Counted from the stretch's first letter, positions 35,957-45,260 are shown. The stretch is DNA of 64,000 bases from Pseudomonadota bacterium (GCA_021805865.1 JAJZDX010000022.1:1-64000), one strand, 5' to 3'. Translations and numbers: made by a program. Notes: generated by a model not told the origin, from the sequence alone.

Positions 35957-37731
35957 GCGACCGCACGGCAGACGCTGCGATCGTGCTCGAGGACGTGCGC
36001 CGCAGCTTTCGCACCGGCAGGCGCTCGGTCGAGGCGCTCGCCGGGGTGAGCGCCCGGGCCGCTCGGGCGCAGATCACCGGGCTCGTGGGGCCGGACGGGG
36101 CGGGCAAAACGACCCTGATGCGCCTCATCGCCGGTCTGCTGCGCCCGGATGCCGGGCGCATCGAGGTGCTCGGTCTCGACGTGGCGCGCAACCCCCTCGG
36201 CGTGCAGTCCCGTCTCGGCTACATGCCCCAGCGCTTTGGCCTGTACGAGGATCTGACGGTCCGCGAGAACCTCGAGCTCTACGCCGACCTGCAGGGCCTG
36301 TCCCCCGGGGGGCGCGCGGCCCGCTACGCCGAGCTGATGCGCATGACGGGACTGGAGCCGTTCCTCTCGCGCAGGGCCGGCCGGCTCTCCGGGGGCATGA
36401 AGCAGAAGCTCGGTCTCGCGTGCACTCTGGTCAACCCGCCGCAGCTGCTGTTGCTCGATGAGCCGACGGTGGGCGTCGATCCGGTCTCGCGCCGGGAGCT
36501 GTGGCAGATCATCGAGCACCTGGTGCGCGATGCGCGCGCCACGGTGCTCTTCAGCACCGCCTACCTCGATGAGGCGGAGCGCTGCGATCAGGTGCTGTTG
36601 ATTCACGAGGGCCGCCTCCTCGGCAGCGGCCCGCCGGAGCATTTCACGGCTGCCATGAAGGGCCGCAGCTTCATCGCCACCGCTCCCATCGGCCGGCGCG
36701 CGTTGCAGGAGAGGCTGGCGCGCACCCCCGGTGTCCTCGACACGGTCATCCAGGGCGGCCGGGTGCGCGTCGTGACGACCGGGGACTCGCCCGGGCGCCA
36801 GGGGATCGCGGCGGCCGTGCCGGACCTCACCCTGACGCCCATCGCGCCTCGCTTCGAGGACGGCTTCGTGGCACGGCTGCGCGCACGAGGCCCCGACGGA
36901 TCGGCGGCCCTCGCGGCCCCGGCGAGCTCGGGATCGGCACCGACCGGGGAGCCCGCGGAGGCCTCGGCCGGGCGCGAAGCAATCATCCGCGTGAGCGAAG
37001 TGACACGCCGCTTCGGGGAGTTCACCGCCGTCGACCAGGTGAGCTTCGAGGTGCAAAGGGGGGAGGTGTTCGGCCTGCTCGGCGCCAACGGTGCGGGCAA
37101 GTCGACCACGTTTCGCATGCTGTGCGGCCTGCTGCCGCCCACCGAAGGGGAGCTGAGGGTGGCCGGCTTCGACCTGCGCACCGCCGCGGCCGTGGCGCGC
37201 CGGCGGATCGGCTACATGGCCCAGCGCTTCTCACTGTACGGGGACCTCACCGTGAGCCAGAACCTGCGATTCTTCAGCAGTGTGTACGGCTTGAGCGGCC
37301 CGCAGCAGCGGCGGCGGATCGAATGGGCGGGCGGGGAGTTCAGCCTCGGTGCGCTCGCCGAGGCCAAGGCCGGTGAGCTGCCGCTCGGGTTCAAGCAGCG
37401 CCTCGCGCTCGCCTGCGCGCTGATGCACGAGCCCGAGATCCTCTTTCTCGATGAGCCGACCTCCGGCGTCGACCCGCTCGCCCGGCGCGAGTTCTGGCGT
37501 CGGATCAACGCCCTCGCCGGCCAGGGCGTGACGGTGCTGGTGACCACGCATTTCATGGAGGAGGCCGAGTACTGCGACCGGCTGCTCATCATGGCCCAGG
37601 GGCGGGTGCTCACCGAGGGCACCCCGGATGCGATCAAGGCCGCCGCCCGAGGGCCCGAGCGGCCCGATCCCACCCTGGAGGACGCGTTCATCGCCGCCAT
37701 CGGCGCCGCCGGCGCGCCGGAGGCGGCATGA
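35953..37731 (+). CDS. Tandem ABC ATPase of a YbhFSR-type exporter
   Basis: This 592-residue protein has two ABC ATPase domains. Domain 1 has Walker A GPDGAGKTT near 47-55, signature LSGGMKQKLG near 145 and Walker B LLLLDEPTVGVDP near 165. Domain 2 has GANGAGKSTT near 376, the signature region reading LPLGFKQRLALACAL near 477, and LFLDEPTSGVDP near 495. The second signature lacks the usual SGG, as in YbhF. It is followed by two ABC-2 permeases, so it drives export (in E. coli YbhFSR affects cation and antibiotic tolerance). Start is GTG, overlapping the adaptor stop. Confidence 0.92.
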   Translation: MSDRTADAAIVLEDVRRSFRTGRRSVEALAGVSARAARAQITGLVGPDGAGKTTLMRLIAGLLRPDAGRIEVLGLDVARNPLGVQSRLGYMPQRFGLYEDLTVRENLELYADLQGLSPGGRAARYAELMRMTGLEPFLSRRAGRLSGGMKQKLGLACTLVNPPQLLLLDEPTVGVDPVSRRELWQIIEHLVRDARATVLFSTAYLDEAERCDQVLLIHEGRLLGSGPPEHFTAAMKGRSFIATAPIGRRALQERLARTPGVLDTVIQGGRVRVVTTGDSPGRQGIAAAVPDLTLTPIAPRFEDGFVARLRARGPDGSAALAAPASSGSAPTGEPAEASAGREAIIRVSEVTRRFGEFTAVDQVSFEVQRGEVFGLLGANGAGKSTTFRMLCGLLPPTEGELRVAGFDLRTAAAVARRRIGYMAQRFSLYGDLTVSQNLRFFSSVYGLSGPQQRRRIEWAGGEFSLGALAEAKAGELPLGFKQRLALACALMHEPEILFLDEPTSGVDPLARREFWRRINALAGQGVTVLVTTHFMEEAEYCDRLLIMAQGRVLTEGTPDAIKAAARGPERPDPTLEDAFIAAIGAAGAPEAA

Positions 37732-38849
37732 GGGCTTCCCCCCGGCGCCTGCTCGGCCTCATGCGCAAGGAGTTCCTGCAGATCCGGCGCGATCCTTCCG
37801 CGCTCGCCATCGCCTTCGTGCTGCCGGCGCTGCTGCTGCTCGTGTTCGGCTACGGCGTCTCGCTCGATGCGCGGCACGTGCCGATCGCGCTCGTCGTGCC
37901 AAGTCCCGACGCATTCACGACAAGCTTCACGGGCCAGCTCTACGGCTCGCCTTACTTCGAGCCGCGCTCCTTTCGCAGCATTCAGCGGGCCGAGCGGGCG
38001 CTCGCCGCGCGCCAGGTGCAGGGCGTCGTGTGGCTGCAAAGCGATTTCACCCGCCGCGCCGAATCCGTCGGCGATGCGCCGATCGGCGTGTTCGTCGACG
38101 GGGTCGATGCCAACACGGCGCGCATCATCGAGGGCTACCTGCGGCAGGTGTGGGCGAACTGGCTCGCCTCGCTCGCCCGCTCGCGCGGGCAGCCCCCCAC
38201 CCTGGTGCTCGCCGAGCAGCCGCGCATGCGCTTCAACGCCGAAGTGAGCAGCCACGACTATCTCGTGCCGGGGCTGATCGCGGTGATCATGACCCTGACG
38301 GGGGCGCTGCTCACGGCGCTGGTGATCGCGAGGGAATGGGAGCGCGGCACGATGGAGGCGCTCATGGTGACTCCGGTTAGGGTGACCGAGATCCTGCTGG
38401 CGAAGCTGGCGCCGTACTTCGCGCTCGGCATGGGCGGCATGCTGGTGTCGGTGGGCCTCGCGGTGTTTCTGTTCGGGGTGCCGCTGCACGGCTCCTTCCT
38501 CGTGCTCACGGGCTGCTCGGCGCTGTTCATGCTGGCCGCCCTCGGCATGGGGCTGCTCATCTCGAGCGCGGCGCACACCCAGTTCGCGGCCGGACAGATC
38601 GCCATCGTCACCACCTTCCTGCCGGCCTTCATCCTCTCGGGCTTCGTGTTCGACATCCACAGCATGCCGCTCGCCATCCGGCTCATCACCCACCTCATCG
38701 CGGCACGCTACTTCGTCACCCTGCTGCAGTCGCAGTTCCTCGCGGGCGACATCCGCTCGGTGATCGTGCCGAACGCGGCGGCGCTCGCGCTGATGGCGGT
38801 CGTCTTTCTCGCCCTCGCCCGCGCCAGGGCGCGCAAACGGCTCGACTGA
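37728..38849 (+). CDS. ABC-2 type permease (YbhS-like)
   Basis: This 373-residue membrane subunit has an N-terminal helix (LAIAFVLPALLLLVFGYGVSL), a large periplasmic domain, then five helices. The ABC-2 signature ALVIAREWERGTMEALMVTPVR is near residue 205. Sequence around VPIALVVPSPDAFTT and the Asp-rich FVDGVDANTARI segment matches YbhS/YhhJ. The ATG overlaps the ATPase stop by 4 bases. It pairs with the next permease to form a heterodimeric channel. Confidence 0.9.
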   Translation: MRASPRRLLGLMRKEFLQIRRDPSALAIAFVLPALLLLVFGYGVSLDARHVPIALVVPSPDAFTTSFTGQLYGSPYFEPRSFRSIQRAERALAARQVQGVVWLQSDFTRRAESVGDAPIGVFVDGVDANTARIIEGYLRQVWANWLASLARSRGQPPTLVLAEQPRMRFNAEVSSHDYLVPGLIAVIMTLTGALLTALVIAREWERGTMEALMVTPVRVTEILLAKLAPYFALGMGGMLVSVGLAVFLFGVPLHGSFLVLTGCSALFMLAALGMGLLISSAAHTQFAAGQIAIVTTFLPAFILSGFVFDIHSMPLAIRLITHLIAARYFVTLLQSQFLAGDIRSVIVPNAAALALMAVVFLALARARARKRLD

Positions 38850-38851
38850 GC

Positions 38852-39961
38852 ATGTGGAGGCGGGTACTGGCTCTGCTCGTGAAGGAGCTGCTGGCGGTGC
38901 TCGCCGATCCGCACGGGCGCTGGCTGCTCATCGGTCCGCCGCTCATCCAGCTCGTGGTGTTCGGCTACGCGGCGAGCTTCGATCTCAATCACGTGCCGAT
39001 CGCCATCTACAACCAGGACCGGAGCCAGCCCTCGCGCTCGCTCGTGGCGCGCTTCGCGGGCTCGCCGACCTTCACCGTCGAGGCGCTGTTATCGAGCGGG
39101 CGGCGCGTCAACGAGCTCATCGACTCGCGGCGGGTCGAGGCCGTGGTGGTGATCGACCGGCGATTCACCCGCGACCTGTACCGTCACGTGCCCGCCCCGG
39201 TGCAGGTGATCGTCGACGGGCGCAACTCCAACACCGGTCTGCTGATCGAGGGATACGCGGGCGCCATCCTCACCGATTTCAGCCTGGCCTGGTCGCGGGC
39301 CCACGGCGGCGCTCGGCCGCCCGCGGTGCTCGATGCGCGCGCGCTCTACAACCAGACGCTCGACTCGCACTGGTTCATCATCCCGGGCATCATTGCGCTG
39401 CTCACCCAGGTGGAGACGCTGCTCGTCGTGGGCCTCACCGTGGCGCGCGAGCGTGAGCTCGGCACGTTCGATCAGCTGCTCGTCACGCCGCTCCGCCCGC
39501 TCGACATCCTGCTCGGCAAGGGACTGCCGGGGCTGCTCGTCGGGCTCACCGAGGCCTCGGTCATCATCGCCGCGACGGTGCTGTGGTTTCACGTGCCGCT
39601 GCGCGGCTCGCTCGCGGCGCTGTACCTCGGGCTGCTGCTGTTCGTGCTCGCGGTGACCGGGATCGGGCTTGCGATCTCGGCGCTCTCGGCAACGCAGCAA
39701 CAGGCGCTGCTCGGAGCGTTCCTGTTCCTGGTGCCGTCCATCATCCTCTCCGGCTTCGCCACGCCGATCGCCAACATGCCGCGGTGGGTGCAGGAGCTGA
39801 CGCTGGTGAACCCCATGCGCTACGTCCTGGTGATCGTACGGAGCGTGTTTCTGCGGGGCTCGGGAGTGGCCGCGCTGCTCTCGCAGCTCTGGCCGATGGC
39901 GCTCATCGGCCTCGCCACCCTGACGGCGGCCGGGTGGCTGTTTCGCAAGCGGGTGACGTGA
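38852..39961 (+). CDS. ABC-2 type permease (YbhR-like)
   Basis: This 369-residue protein is parallel in layout to the preceding permease. The N-terminal helix is near 25-45 (LLIGPPLIQLVVFGYAASF), and the periplasmic domain contains VDGRNSNTGLLIEGYAG. The signature GLTVARERELGTFDQLLVTPLRP lies near 195, and four or five helices end at SIILSGFATPIANMP and beyond. It starts 2 bases after the YbhS-like stop and closes the four-gene operon. Confidence 0.9.
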   Translation: MWRRVLALLVKELLAVLADPHGRWLLIGPPLIQLVVFGYAASFDLNHVPIAIYNQDRSQPSRSLVARFAGSPTFTVEALLSSGRRVNELIDSRRVEAVVVIDRRFTRDLYRHVPAPVQVIVDGRNSNTGLLIEGYAGAILTDFSLAWSRAHGGARPPAVLDARALYNQTLDSHWFIIPGIIALLTQVETLLVVGLTVARERELGTFDQLLVTPLRPLDILLGKGLPGLLVGLTEASVIIAATVLWFHVPLRGSLAALYLGLLLFVLAVTGIGLAISALSATQQQALLGAFLFLVPSIILSGFATPIANMPRWVQELTLVNPMRYVLVIVRSVFLRGSGVAALLSQLWPMALIGLATLTAAGWLFRKRVT

Positions 39962-39962
39962 G

Positions 39963-39990
39963 CGCACCGCCGGCGCGCGCGCCGGGTGCG
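39963..39990. terminator. Hairpin after the YbhR-like gene
   Basis: A near-perfect inverted repeat with arms cgcacc/ggtgcg and an inner cggcgc/gcgccg lies immediately after the permease stop and before the convergent BON gene. It has no T-run; a bidirectional terminator or transcript-end stabiliser is the simplest reading. Confidence 0.4.
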
Positions 39991-40013
39991 GCCTGCCGCG
40001 GGCCCGAGGCGGC

Positions 40014-40661
40014 TCAGGCCGCGGGGGCGGGCGGCTGCACCCGGATGCGGTTGTCGATGTCCTTCACCCCGAGGCAGGCGTCGGTCAGGTCCTCGATCGC
40101 GTGTTTCATCCGCCGCGCCGGCACGGTGCCTTCGAGCAAGACTTTGCCTTGGGCGACCTCGACCGTGACCTCGCTCGAATCGATGTGGTTCGCCGCCCGC
40201 ATGAGGTGCTCGCAGATGTCCTCGCGTACGCGCTCATCGGAGCGCTGATATCCCTTTGGACCGGGCGGATACCTGAAGACGCGCCGGGGGCGCGGCGCGC
40301 CGCCCGGACCGCCCGCAACGTATTCACCCGGTCCGTAGCCTGGCGACTCCCGGCCCGGCCCATAGACGTCCGCGGCATATTCCATTTCCAACTCCGTGGA
40401 GATCTCCGGCTGCTCGTCCCCGTAGCCGTAATACCCGCCGGTGAAGCCCGGTCCGCTCCTGTAGCCGGCGACACCGGTGCCGTAGTAGCGCGGCTCGCTG
40501 CCGTAGGTGAACGGCGCGCGGCCGAAAAGCTCCTCGCTCGGGCTCCTGCCCGGGCGCCGCGGCGCCCGGGGGTCCGGATGCGCCCACGGCGCGTACCGCC
40601 CGGGAGGTCCGCCTGCGCGGCGCCCGCCGCCGCGGAGGTTGGAATTTCGGTTGTGACTCAT
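40014..40661 (-). CDS. BON-domain protein with Gly/Tyr/Pro-rich N-terminus
   Basis: This 215-residue protein starts at ATG 40659-40661 (MSHNRNSNL), with no signal peptide. The first 130 residues are low complexity (Gly, Arg, Pro, Tyr). Residues about 140-208 form one BON domain: DERVREDICEHLMRAANHI, then SSEVTVEVAQGKVLLEGTVP, RRMKHAIEDLTDACLGVKDI and NRIRV. BON domains often bind phospholipid or occur in stress proteins. The disordered head and no visible export signal suggest a cytoplasmic, nucleoid- or envelope-associated role, which is inference. Confidence 0.8.
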   Translation of the reverse strand: MSHNRNSNLRGGGRRAGGPPGRYAPWAHPDPRAPRRPGRSPSEELFGRAPFTYGSEPRYYGTGVAGYRSGPGFTGGYYGYGDEQPEISTELEMEYAADVYGPGRESPGYGPGEYVAGGPGGAPRPRRVFRYPPGPKGYQRSDERVREDICEHLMRAANHIDSSEVTVEVAQGKVLLEGTVPARRMKHAIEDLTDACLGVKDIDNRIRVQPPAPAA

Positions 40662-40810
40662 CGTCTGCTCCTGACACACCGCTTGCCGAAGACTGCGAGG
40701 CGATGCCACTGTGGTCGAGCGAGGCGGGGCCGGCAATCGTGGCAAATGCGGACCACGCGGCGGCGGGTCCCTCGCCCCGGGGACCGACGCCGCCGGTGTT
40801 GCCTTGTCCG

Positions 40811-41230
40811 TCAGCCGTTGGTGCCGCCCGCGCGGATGAAGCGACCGAGCGCGGCGAACGTCTCAACCACTTTCACCAGAAGGTCCGGGTCGGCGGGCTT
40901 GTGCGCGCAGAAAAGCGGCGCGCCCGGCAGCCACGGCAGGCTCGCGCTGCGCAGCGCGCCGCTCAGCAGGATGGTCGGCACGACGTGGCCCAGGGACCGG
41001 CAGATCGCCTGCGCGACCTCGGCCCCGTCCATCTCCCCCGGAATGAGGAAGTCGATGATCAGCACGTCAGGGCCGGCGGGGTGTGCGGCCACCCACGCAA
41101 GGGCGGCGGGGCCATCGGGCACCGTGAACACCTCGAGCCCGTGCGCGCGCAGCAGCGTTGCGACCGCGGCCCCGAGCTGCGCATCGTCCTCGAGGTGCAG
41201 AACGATTGGAGTCTCGGCCTTCTGTGACAT
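40811..41230 (-). CDS. Single-domain response regulator (CheY-like receiver)
   Basis: This is a 139-residue stand-alone receiver domain. The acidic pair is in IVLHLEDDAQLG, the phospho-acceptor aspartate in VLIIDFLIPGEMDG near residue 60, the Thr/Ser in PTILLSGAL, and the lysine in FCAHKPADPDLL near 112. There is no output domain and no histidine kinase next to it, so it probably relays a signal by protein contact. It lies about 150 bases upstream of the BON gene on the same strand. Confidence 0.87.
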   Translation of the reverse strand: MSQKAETPIVLHLEDDAQLGAAVATLLRAHGLEVFTVPDGPAALAWVAAHPAGPDVLIIDFLIPGEMDGAEVAQAICRSLGHVVPTILLSGALRSASLPWLPGAPLFCAHKPADPDLLVKVVETFAALGRFIRAGGTNG

Positions 41231-41670
41231 CGCCGTCCCCGCCCCGCGCCGGCCTCATCGGGTTGATCGACCGTCCAATCCCGGGCACGGTACGGAGACC
41301 GGGGCGGCGCGTACATAAGGGAAAGGACGTAGAGCGAGGGCTTGGCTGCGAGTTGCCGCACTCGCACCTGCGCGCCGGTACGCATGGACAGGCGGCATGC
41401 TTCGCTTGAACATGAACCGGCCGATGCGGTGAAGCCTTGGTGCGAAGAATGCGCAGCGTCGTCATCGATTTCTCAGCCGCCCGGGCGAAGGGTTCCCGGC
41501 GCGCAGGCACGCGCGGTGTCGGGGAGTGCTCGATCCTGCCTTTTCCGGCCCGGGCGAATCGCATCGCCCCGGCAACGGTGTCCCGCACCCTCAGGCTGCT
41601 GCGGTTTGCCCTGCGGCTGCGGCGGATTTTCCGGCGCTGCGCTCGCCGCTGAGTCCGCCCGGCAGCGGCG
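41231..41670. other. 440-base non-coding stretch
   Basis: Both flanking genes run leftward, so this region should hold the promoter of the receiver gene. Short open frames occur on both strands, but none has a plausible start plus recognisable protein sequence. No hairpin, repeat or RNA gene was recognised. Confidence 0.4.
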
Positions 41671-42069
41671 CTACAGGCTCGGCGGGCGAATCGCCGCCGG
41701 CCGCGACTCGTGCGAGCGCTGACAGTCGAGGCAGCGCTTGGCGGCCGGGTAGATCCCGAGCCGCTCCGGATCGATGGGCTCGCCGCAGTCGAGGCACCCT
41801 CCATAGGTGCGGCTCGCGATCCGCCGCAGCGCCGAGTCGATGTCGCGGATCTCCTCTACGGCCCTGGAGATTTGCGCCAGATTGACATCGGTCAGAAGGT
41901 CGGCCAGGGCCTCCTCTTCGGCATCGTGCACCCGGCCGGCGAGCTCCCCGTACGACTCGGTGTCGGCGCGCAGCAATGCCTCGCGGATCTCACGGCGCAA
42001 CACACCGAGGCGCGTGCGCAGCAAGCTGTCGAAGCGCCGGTAATCGAGAGGGGAGGCGATCCCGCACAT
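41671..42069 (-). CDS. DksA/TraR-type zinc-finger protein
   Basis: This 132-residue protein starts at ATG 42067-42069 (MCGIAS). An N-terminal helical coiled coil (FDSLLRTRLGVLRREIREAL to AVEEIRDIDSALRRIA) leads into a C4 zinc finger: YGGCLDCGEPIDPERL and AAKRCLDCQRSHE. This is the short DksA-like layout that inserts into the RNA polymerase secondary channel or acts in stress. The acidic DxxDA tip motif of true DksA is not clear, so it is called DksA-like only. Confidence 0.85.
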   Translation of the reverse strand: MCGIASPLDYRRFDSLLRTRLGVLRREIREALLRADTESYGELAGRVHDAEEEALADLLTDVNLAQISRAVEEIRDIDSALRRIASRTYGGCLDCGEPIDPERLGIYPAAKRCLDCQRSHESRPAAIRPPSL

Positions 42070-42303
42070 GTGGGTCCTGACTCGGGCTCGTGAGGACGTG
42101 GACGCGCGGCTATCGTTGTCGCCGGCGCGAGCCGCCGGCAATGCGTACTCACCGCAGCGCGGTCTGCCGGGCCGGCGGCGCGCCTCGCGGGCTTTGCGCC
42201 CCCGCGGCGGGATGGATCCGCTCACCGGAAAGTGCGGATTTCAAAATGCGCCCGCGGGTGAGAAGGTCTGCGCGATGTCAGGTGCTCATCGGGAGTCAAA
42301 GTC

Positions 42304-42882
42304 ATGGCGGGCGGTTACGTGTTCGCGCCGGCGCGGCTGCTGAGCTGCGCGGTGGCGGTGCTCGCGTTTGCGGCATGCGCGACGCTGCGTGTCGGCAGCG
42401 ACTACAGTCGCACGGCGAGCTTCGCCGCTTATCACACCTTCGCGTGGATGCCTCCCCACAAGGGATACTACTCCGAGGCTTCCAATCCGCTCGTGGTGCA
42501 GCGAACGCATGAGGCCATACAACAGGCGCTGACGGCCAAGGGCTATCGGCGCGTCAGCGATCCTGCGCAGGCCGATTTCGTCGTCGACTTCACCATCGGC
42601 TCCCGAGAGCGCACCGATATCTACTCGTATCCGGCGCCCTACGGGGGGGCTTGGATCGGGGAGGGTCCGTACTGGTGGGGGGCGCCGTTCTGGGGCAGCA
42701 CCATCGACGTCGATCAATATCGCCAGGGGACGATTTCGATCGACGTGTTCGATGGGCGCACGCACCGGCCGGTGTGGCACGGGTGGGCCCGCAAGCGGCT
42801 GACCCGCGCCGACATCGAGCACTCGCGAAGCAGCATCCGGGAGGCGGTCGGGGCCATCCTGGCGCGATTCCCACCGAAGTGA
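42304..42882 (+). CDS. DUF4136 lipoprotein
   Basis: This 192-residue protein has a signal peptide ending in a lipobox (VLAFAAC, Cys near 25), implying acylation and outer-membrane attachment. The DUF4136 domain shows DYSRTASFAAYHTFAWMP, then QALTAKGYRRVSDPAQADFVVDF, and GTISIDVFDGRTHRPVWHGWARKRL. A Tyr/Trp/Gly-rich loop lies at YGGAWIGEGPYWWGAPFWG. The function of the family is unknown. It is followed after 34 bases by the CBS-domain gene. Confidence 0.85.
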   Translation: MAGGYVFAPARLLSCAVAVLAFAACATLRVGSDYSRTASFAAYHTFAWMPPHKGYYSEASNPLVVQRTHEAIQQALTAKGYRRVSDPAQADFVVDFTIGSRERTDIYSYPAPYGGAWIGEGPYWWGAPFWGSTIDVDQYRQGTISIDVFDGRTHRPVWHGWARKRLTRADIEHSRSSIREAVGAILARFPPK

Positions 42883-42916
42883 GCATCCCATCAACCATTG
42901 CGGGAGTGGACCAGCC

Positions 42917-43372
42917 ATGAAAGTCGGTGACATCTGCGGACGAAACATCGTCACGATCCGGGAGTTCGAGGAGCTCGCCGTCGCGGCGCAGCTCATGCGC
43001 GAGCACCACATTGGTTATCTGATCGTCGTCGAGCCGAACGTCGCCGATCGCATGGCCGCGCCGGTGGGTGTGATCACGGATCGGGACATCGTGGTCGGGG
43101 TCATCGCCCAGGGGGCCGATCCGCGCACCCTCAGGGTCGGTGATGTCATGACGCGCGAGCCGGTCCTCGCTCAGGAGGACAGCTCCGTGTCGGCCGCTCT
43201 TCAGCGCATGCGCGAAATCGGCGTTCGCCGGCTGCCGGTCGTCGGCTCGATGGGGCAGCTCGTCGGCGTGCTCTCGCTCGATGACGTGCTCGATGCGTTC
43301 GCGGAGGAGCTGATGGACGTGGCGCGATCGATCCGGCACGAGCTCAAGGTGGAAAGCGCGCTGCGTCCGTGA
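42917..43372 (+). CDS. CBS-domain pair protein
   Basis: This 151-residue protein consists of two CBS domains (about 5-63 and 72-130). The first has LAVAAQLMREHHIGYLIVVE and PVGVITDRDIVVGV; the second has VGDVMTREPVLAQEDSSVS, RMREIGVRRLPVVG and LVGVLSLDDVLD. Such stand-alone pairs bind adenosyl nucleotides as energy or redox sensors. The ligand cannot be read from sequence. It is adjacent to the SpoIIAA-like gene in what looks like a small stress operon. Confidence 0.88.
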   Translation: MKVGDICGRNIVTIREFEELAVAAQLMREHHIGYLIVVEPNVADRMAAPVGVITDRDIVVGVIAQGADPRTLRVGDVMTREPVLAQEDSSVSAALQRMREIGVRRLPVVGSMGQLVGVLSLDDVLDAFAEELMDVARSIRHELKVESALRP

Positions 43373-43440
43373 GCGGCAGCGGATTGCGCGGGGCGGGCGC
43401 CCTCGGCCGCACCCGGCTCGGATCGGACGGGAGTATCGAT

Positions 43441-43809
43441 ATGATCAAGACACTCGATGGTTTTCCGGACTCGGTGATCGCGCTCGCCGCCGAAGGGCGC
43501 GTCACCACGCAGGACTACGAAGAGGTTCTGATACCGCGGGTCAATCGAGCCCTCGCCGGGCACGGCAAGGTGCGCCTGTACTACGAGCTCGGCGGCTCCT
43601 TCGACGGGATCGACGCCGGGGCGGCCTGGGAGGACTTCAGGATCGGGCTCGAGCACTTCCGGCGCTGGGAGAGAATGGCGGTCGTCACGGACGTGCACTG
43701 GATCCGGATGACGCTCAACGCGTTCCGATTCGTCGTGCCCGGAAAGCTTCGCGTCTTCGACACGAGCCACGTCGCGGAGGCGCGCTCGTGGATCAGGGCC
43801 GATCAATAG
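43441..43809 (+). CDS. SpoIIAA-like (STAS/CRAL-TRIO-like) protein
   Basis: This is 122 residues from the ATG at 43441 (MIKTLDGFPDSVIALAAEG). An alternative GTG at 43369 would overlap the CBS gene and add 24 non-conserved residues. It matches the SpoIIAA-like family: VITTQDYEEVLIPRVNRALA-like helix, VRLYYELGGSFDGIDAGAAW, RWERMAVVTDVHWIR, and FDTSHVAEARSWI at the end. These proteins bind lipid-like ligands or act in stress; the role is not established. Confidence 0.82.
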   Translation: MIKTLDGFPDSVIALAAEGRVTTQDYEEVLIPRVNRALAGHGKVRLYYELGGSFDGIDAGAAWEDFRIGLEHFRRWERMAVVTDVHWIRMTLNAFRFVVPGKLRVFDTSHVAEARSWIRADQ

Positions 43810-43848
43810 GGCAGGGCGGTGTGGGGCTCGGGGATCGGTGCGGCCGCG

Positions 43849-44052
43849 ATGCCCTGGAGTGACACGCACTTTCCGCGCTCGATGGCGCACCTGCCGGCGC
43901 CCGTGCGCGCAAAGGCCATCGAGATCGCCAACGCCCTGCTTGCGCAGGGATACGAGGAAGGGCGGGCGATCCGCATTGCCATCGCACAGGCCGCGCGGTG
44001 GGCGGGTGCGCACGGGACGGAGCCCTTGCCCCGGGAGGGACCGCGCCGCTGA
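43849..44052 (+). CDS. Small DUF2188/YdaT-like protein
   Basis: This is a 67-residue protein from the ATG at 43849. It begins MPWSDTHFPRSMAHLPAPVR, then AKAIEIANALLAQGYEEGR and AIRIAIAQAARWA. A similar small protein with the same 'PW...P.S...L...R.KAIEIAN.LL..GY.EG.AI.IA...A' pattern is known from many soil bacteria and Bacillus YdaT. Its function is unknown. It lies 39 bases after the SpoIIAA-like gene on the same strand. Confidence 0.65.
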   Translation: MPWSDTHFPRSMAHLPAPVRAKAIEIANALLAQGYEEGRAIRIAIAQAARWAGAHGTEPLPREGPRR

Positions 44053-44171
44053 GCGAAGGAGCGCGGATGCTGCAGCGTGGCCCGAATCGCCCCGGCCCGG
44101 CGGCACGCGCTCGAGTCGAGCGCGGCGGACGGACGTGACCGGCAACGGCTGGCGTAAACATTCCGAGCCAT

Positions 44172-44177
44172 TATACT
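44172..44177 (+). promoter_or_regulatory. Possible -10 element for uppP
   Basis: The hexamer TATACT inside ccattatactagt is the only AT-rich patch in the 274-base gap before uppP. The -35 region 17 bases upstream (ctggcg) is weak. The start codon is 150 bases away, giving a long leader. Confidence 0.3.
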
Positions 44178-44326
44178 AGTGCGCTTCATGCCGGCGGGTG
44201 TCGGCGCTCGAGGCCCCGGGGAGCGCATCCGCTGCGGCGCGGCGGCGGCTTCGGCGCCTGAGGCCGTGACCTCCTTCAGCACGACCGACGGCGGATCATC
44301 CGCCGTGAACGCGGGGCAAACCTACG

Positions 44327-45187
44327 ATGACTCTCTTGCATGTCGTGATTCTGGCGATCGTTCAAGGACTCGCCGAGCTTCTCCCGATCTCCAGCTCCGC
44401 GCACGTGATCGTCGCGGAGGAGCTGATGGGCATGAATCCCTCCGCGCCCAAAATGACGCTCTTGCTCGTCATGCTGCACACCGGCACGATGCTGGCCGTG
44501 ATCGTGTACTTCTGGGGGCGCTGGCGGCGCACGTTCTTCCACTCCCTGGCGCAGTTCAAGAATTTCGCGATCGCGCTGATCGCCGCCACGCTCCTCACCG
44601 GCGTCGTCGGCGGCGGCCTGATCGAGTTCATCGAAAGAGTGCTGATGCGCAATCAGCCGCATGCCTGGATCGAGCAGCTCTTCAGCCACCTCGGGCTGAT
44701 CGCCGCCGCGCTGGCCGTCGGGGGCGTGTTTATTCTCGCGGCGGGCCTGTTCGAAAGGCGCCGCGCACGGACCACCGCCGCGCCCGAACTGACACCCAGG
44801 CAATACGGCTGGATCGGCGCGATCCAGGGGCTTTGCGTTCCCTTCCGCGGCTTCTCGCGCTCCGGGGCGACGATCTCCACCGGCCTGCTGTTGGGCACCT
44901 CGCGTGCGACCGCCGAGGATTTCAGCTTCGCGCTCGCTGTCGTGCTCACTCCGCCGGCGGTCGCGCGCGAGCTCTGGCGCCTGTATCAATCGCAGCACCA
45001 TCGGCTCGCTGCGGTGGTTCCGGCGGCGATGCCGAGCATTCTCGGGATGTTCTTTGCGTTTCTTGCCGGGCTTGTGGCGCTGAAATGGCTCAGCCGCTGG
45101 CTCGAGAGGGGCCGCTGGCATTTCTTCGGCATCTATTGCCTCTTCGCGGCGATCGTCGTCGGGTACCTCAACTACAGAGGCTTCTAG
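44327..45187 (+). CDS. uppP: Undecaprenyl-diphosphatase (BacA family)
   Basis: This 286-residue inner-membrane enzyme recycles the C55 lipid carrier for peptidoglycan and other surface polymers. Motif 1 reads QGLAELLPISSSAHVIVAEEL near residues 14-34, with the Glu and Ser active-site residues. Motif 2 reads VPFRGFSRSGATISTGLLLG near 165-185, with the catalytic Arg-Ser-Gly. About seven to eight helices are visible. The usual EFLPISSTGHL reads AELLPISSSAH here, a mild variant. It is convergent with the GT9 gene. Confidence 0.92.
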   Translation: MTLLHVVILAIVQGLAELLPISSSAHVIVAEELMGMNPSAPKMTLLLVMLHTGTMLAVIVYFWGRWRRTFFHSLAQFKNFAIALIAATLLTGVVGGGLIEFIERVLMRNQPHAWIEQLFSHLGLIAAALAVGGVFILAAGLFERRRARTTAAPELTPRQYGWIGAIQGLCVPFRGFSRSGATISTGLLLGTSRATAEDFSFALAVVLTPPAVARELWRLYQSQHHRLAAVVPAAMPSILGMFFAFLAGLVALKWLSRWLERGRWHFFGIYCLFAAIVVGYLNYRGF

Positions 45188-45260
45188 CCCTCGCGTTCCC
45201 GATGGACCGGCTCGGCGAGGGAGCGATCCGGCCTCCGCCTGCCCATGGCAGGCACACCGC

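Noticed and set aside
41437-41652. Small plus-strand frame in the 440-base gap
   Set aside because: No ribosome-binding site, Arg-rich composition and no family resemblance.
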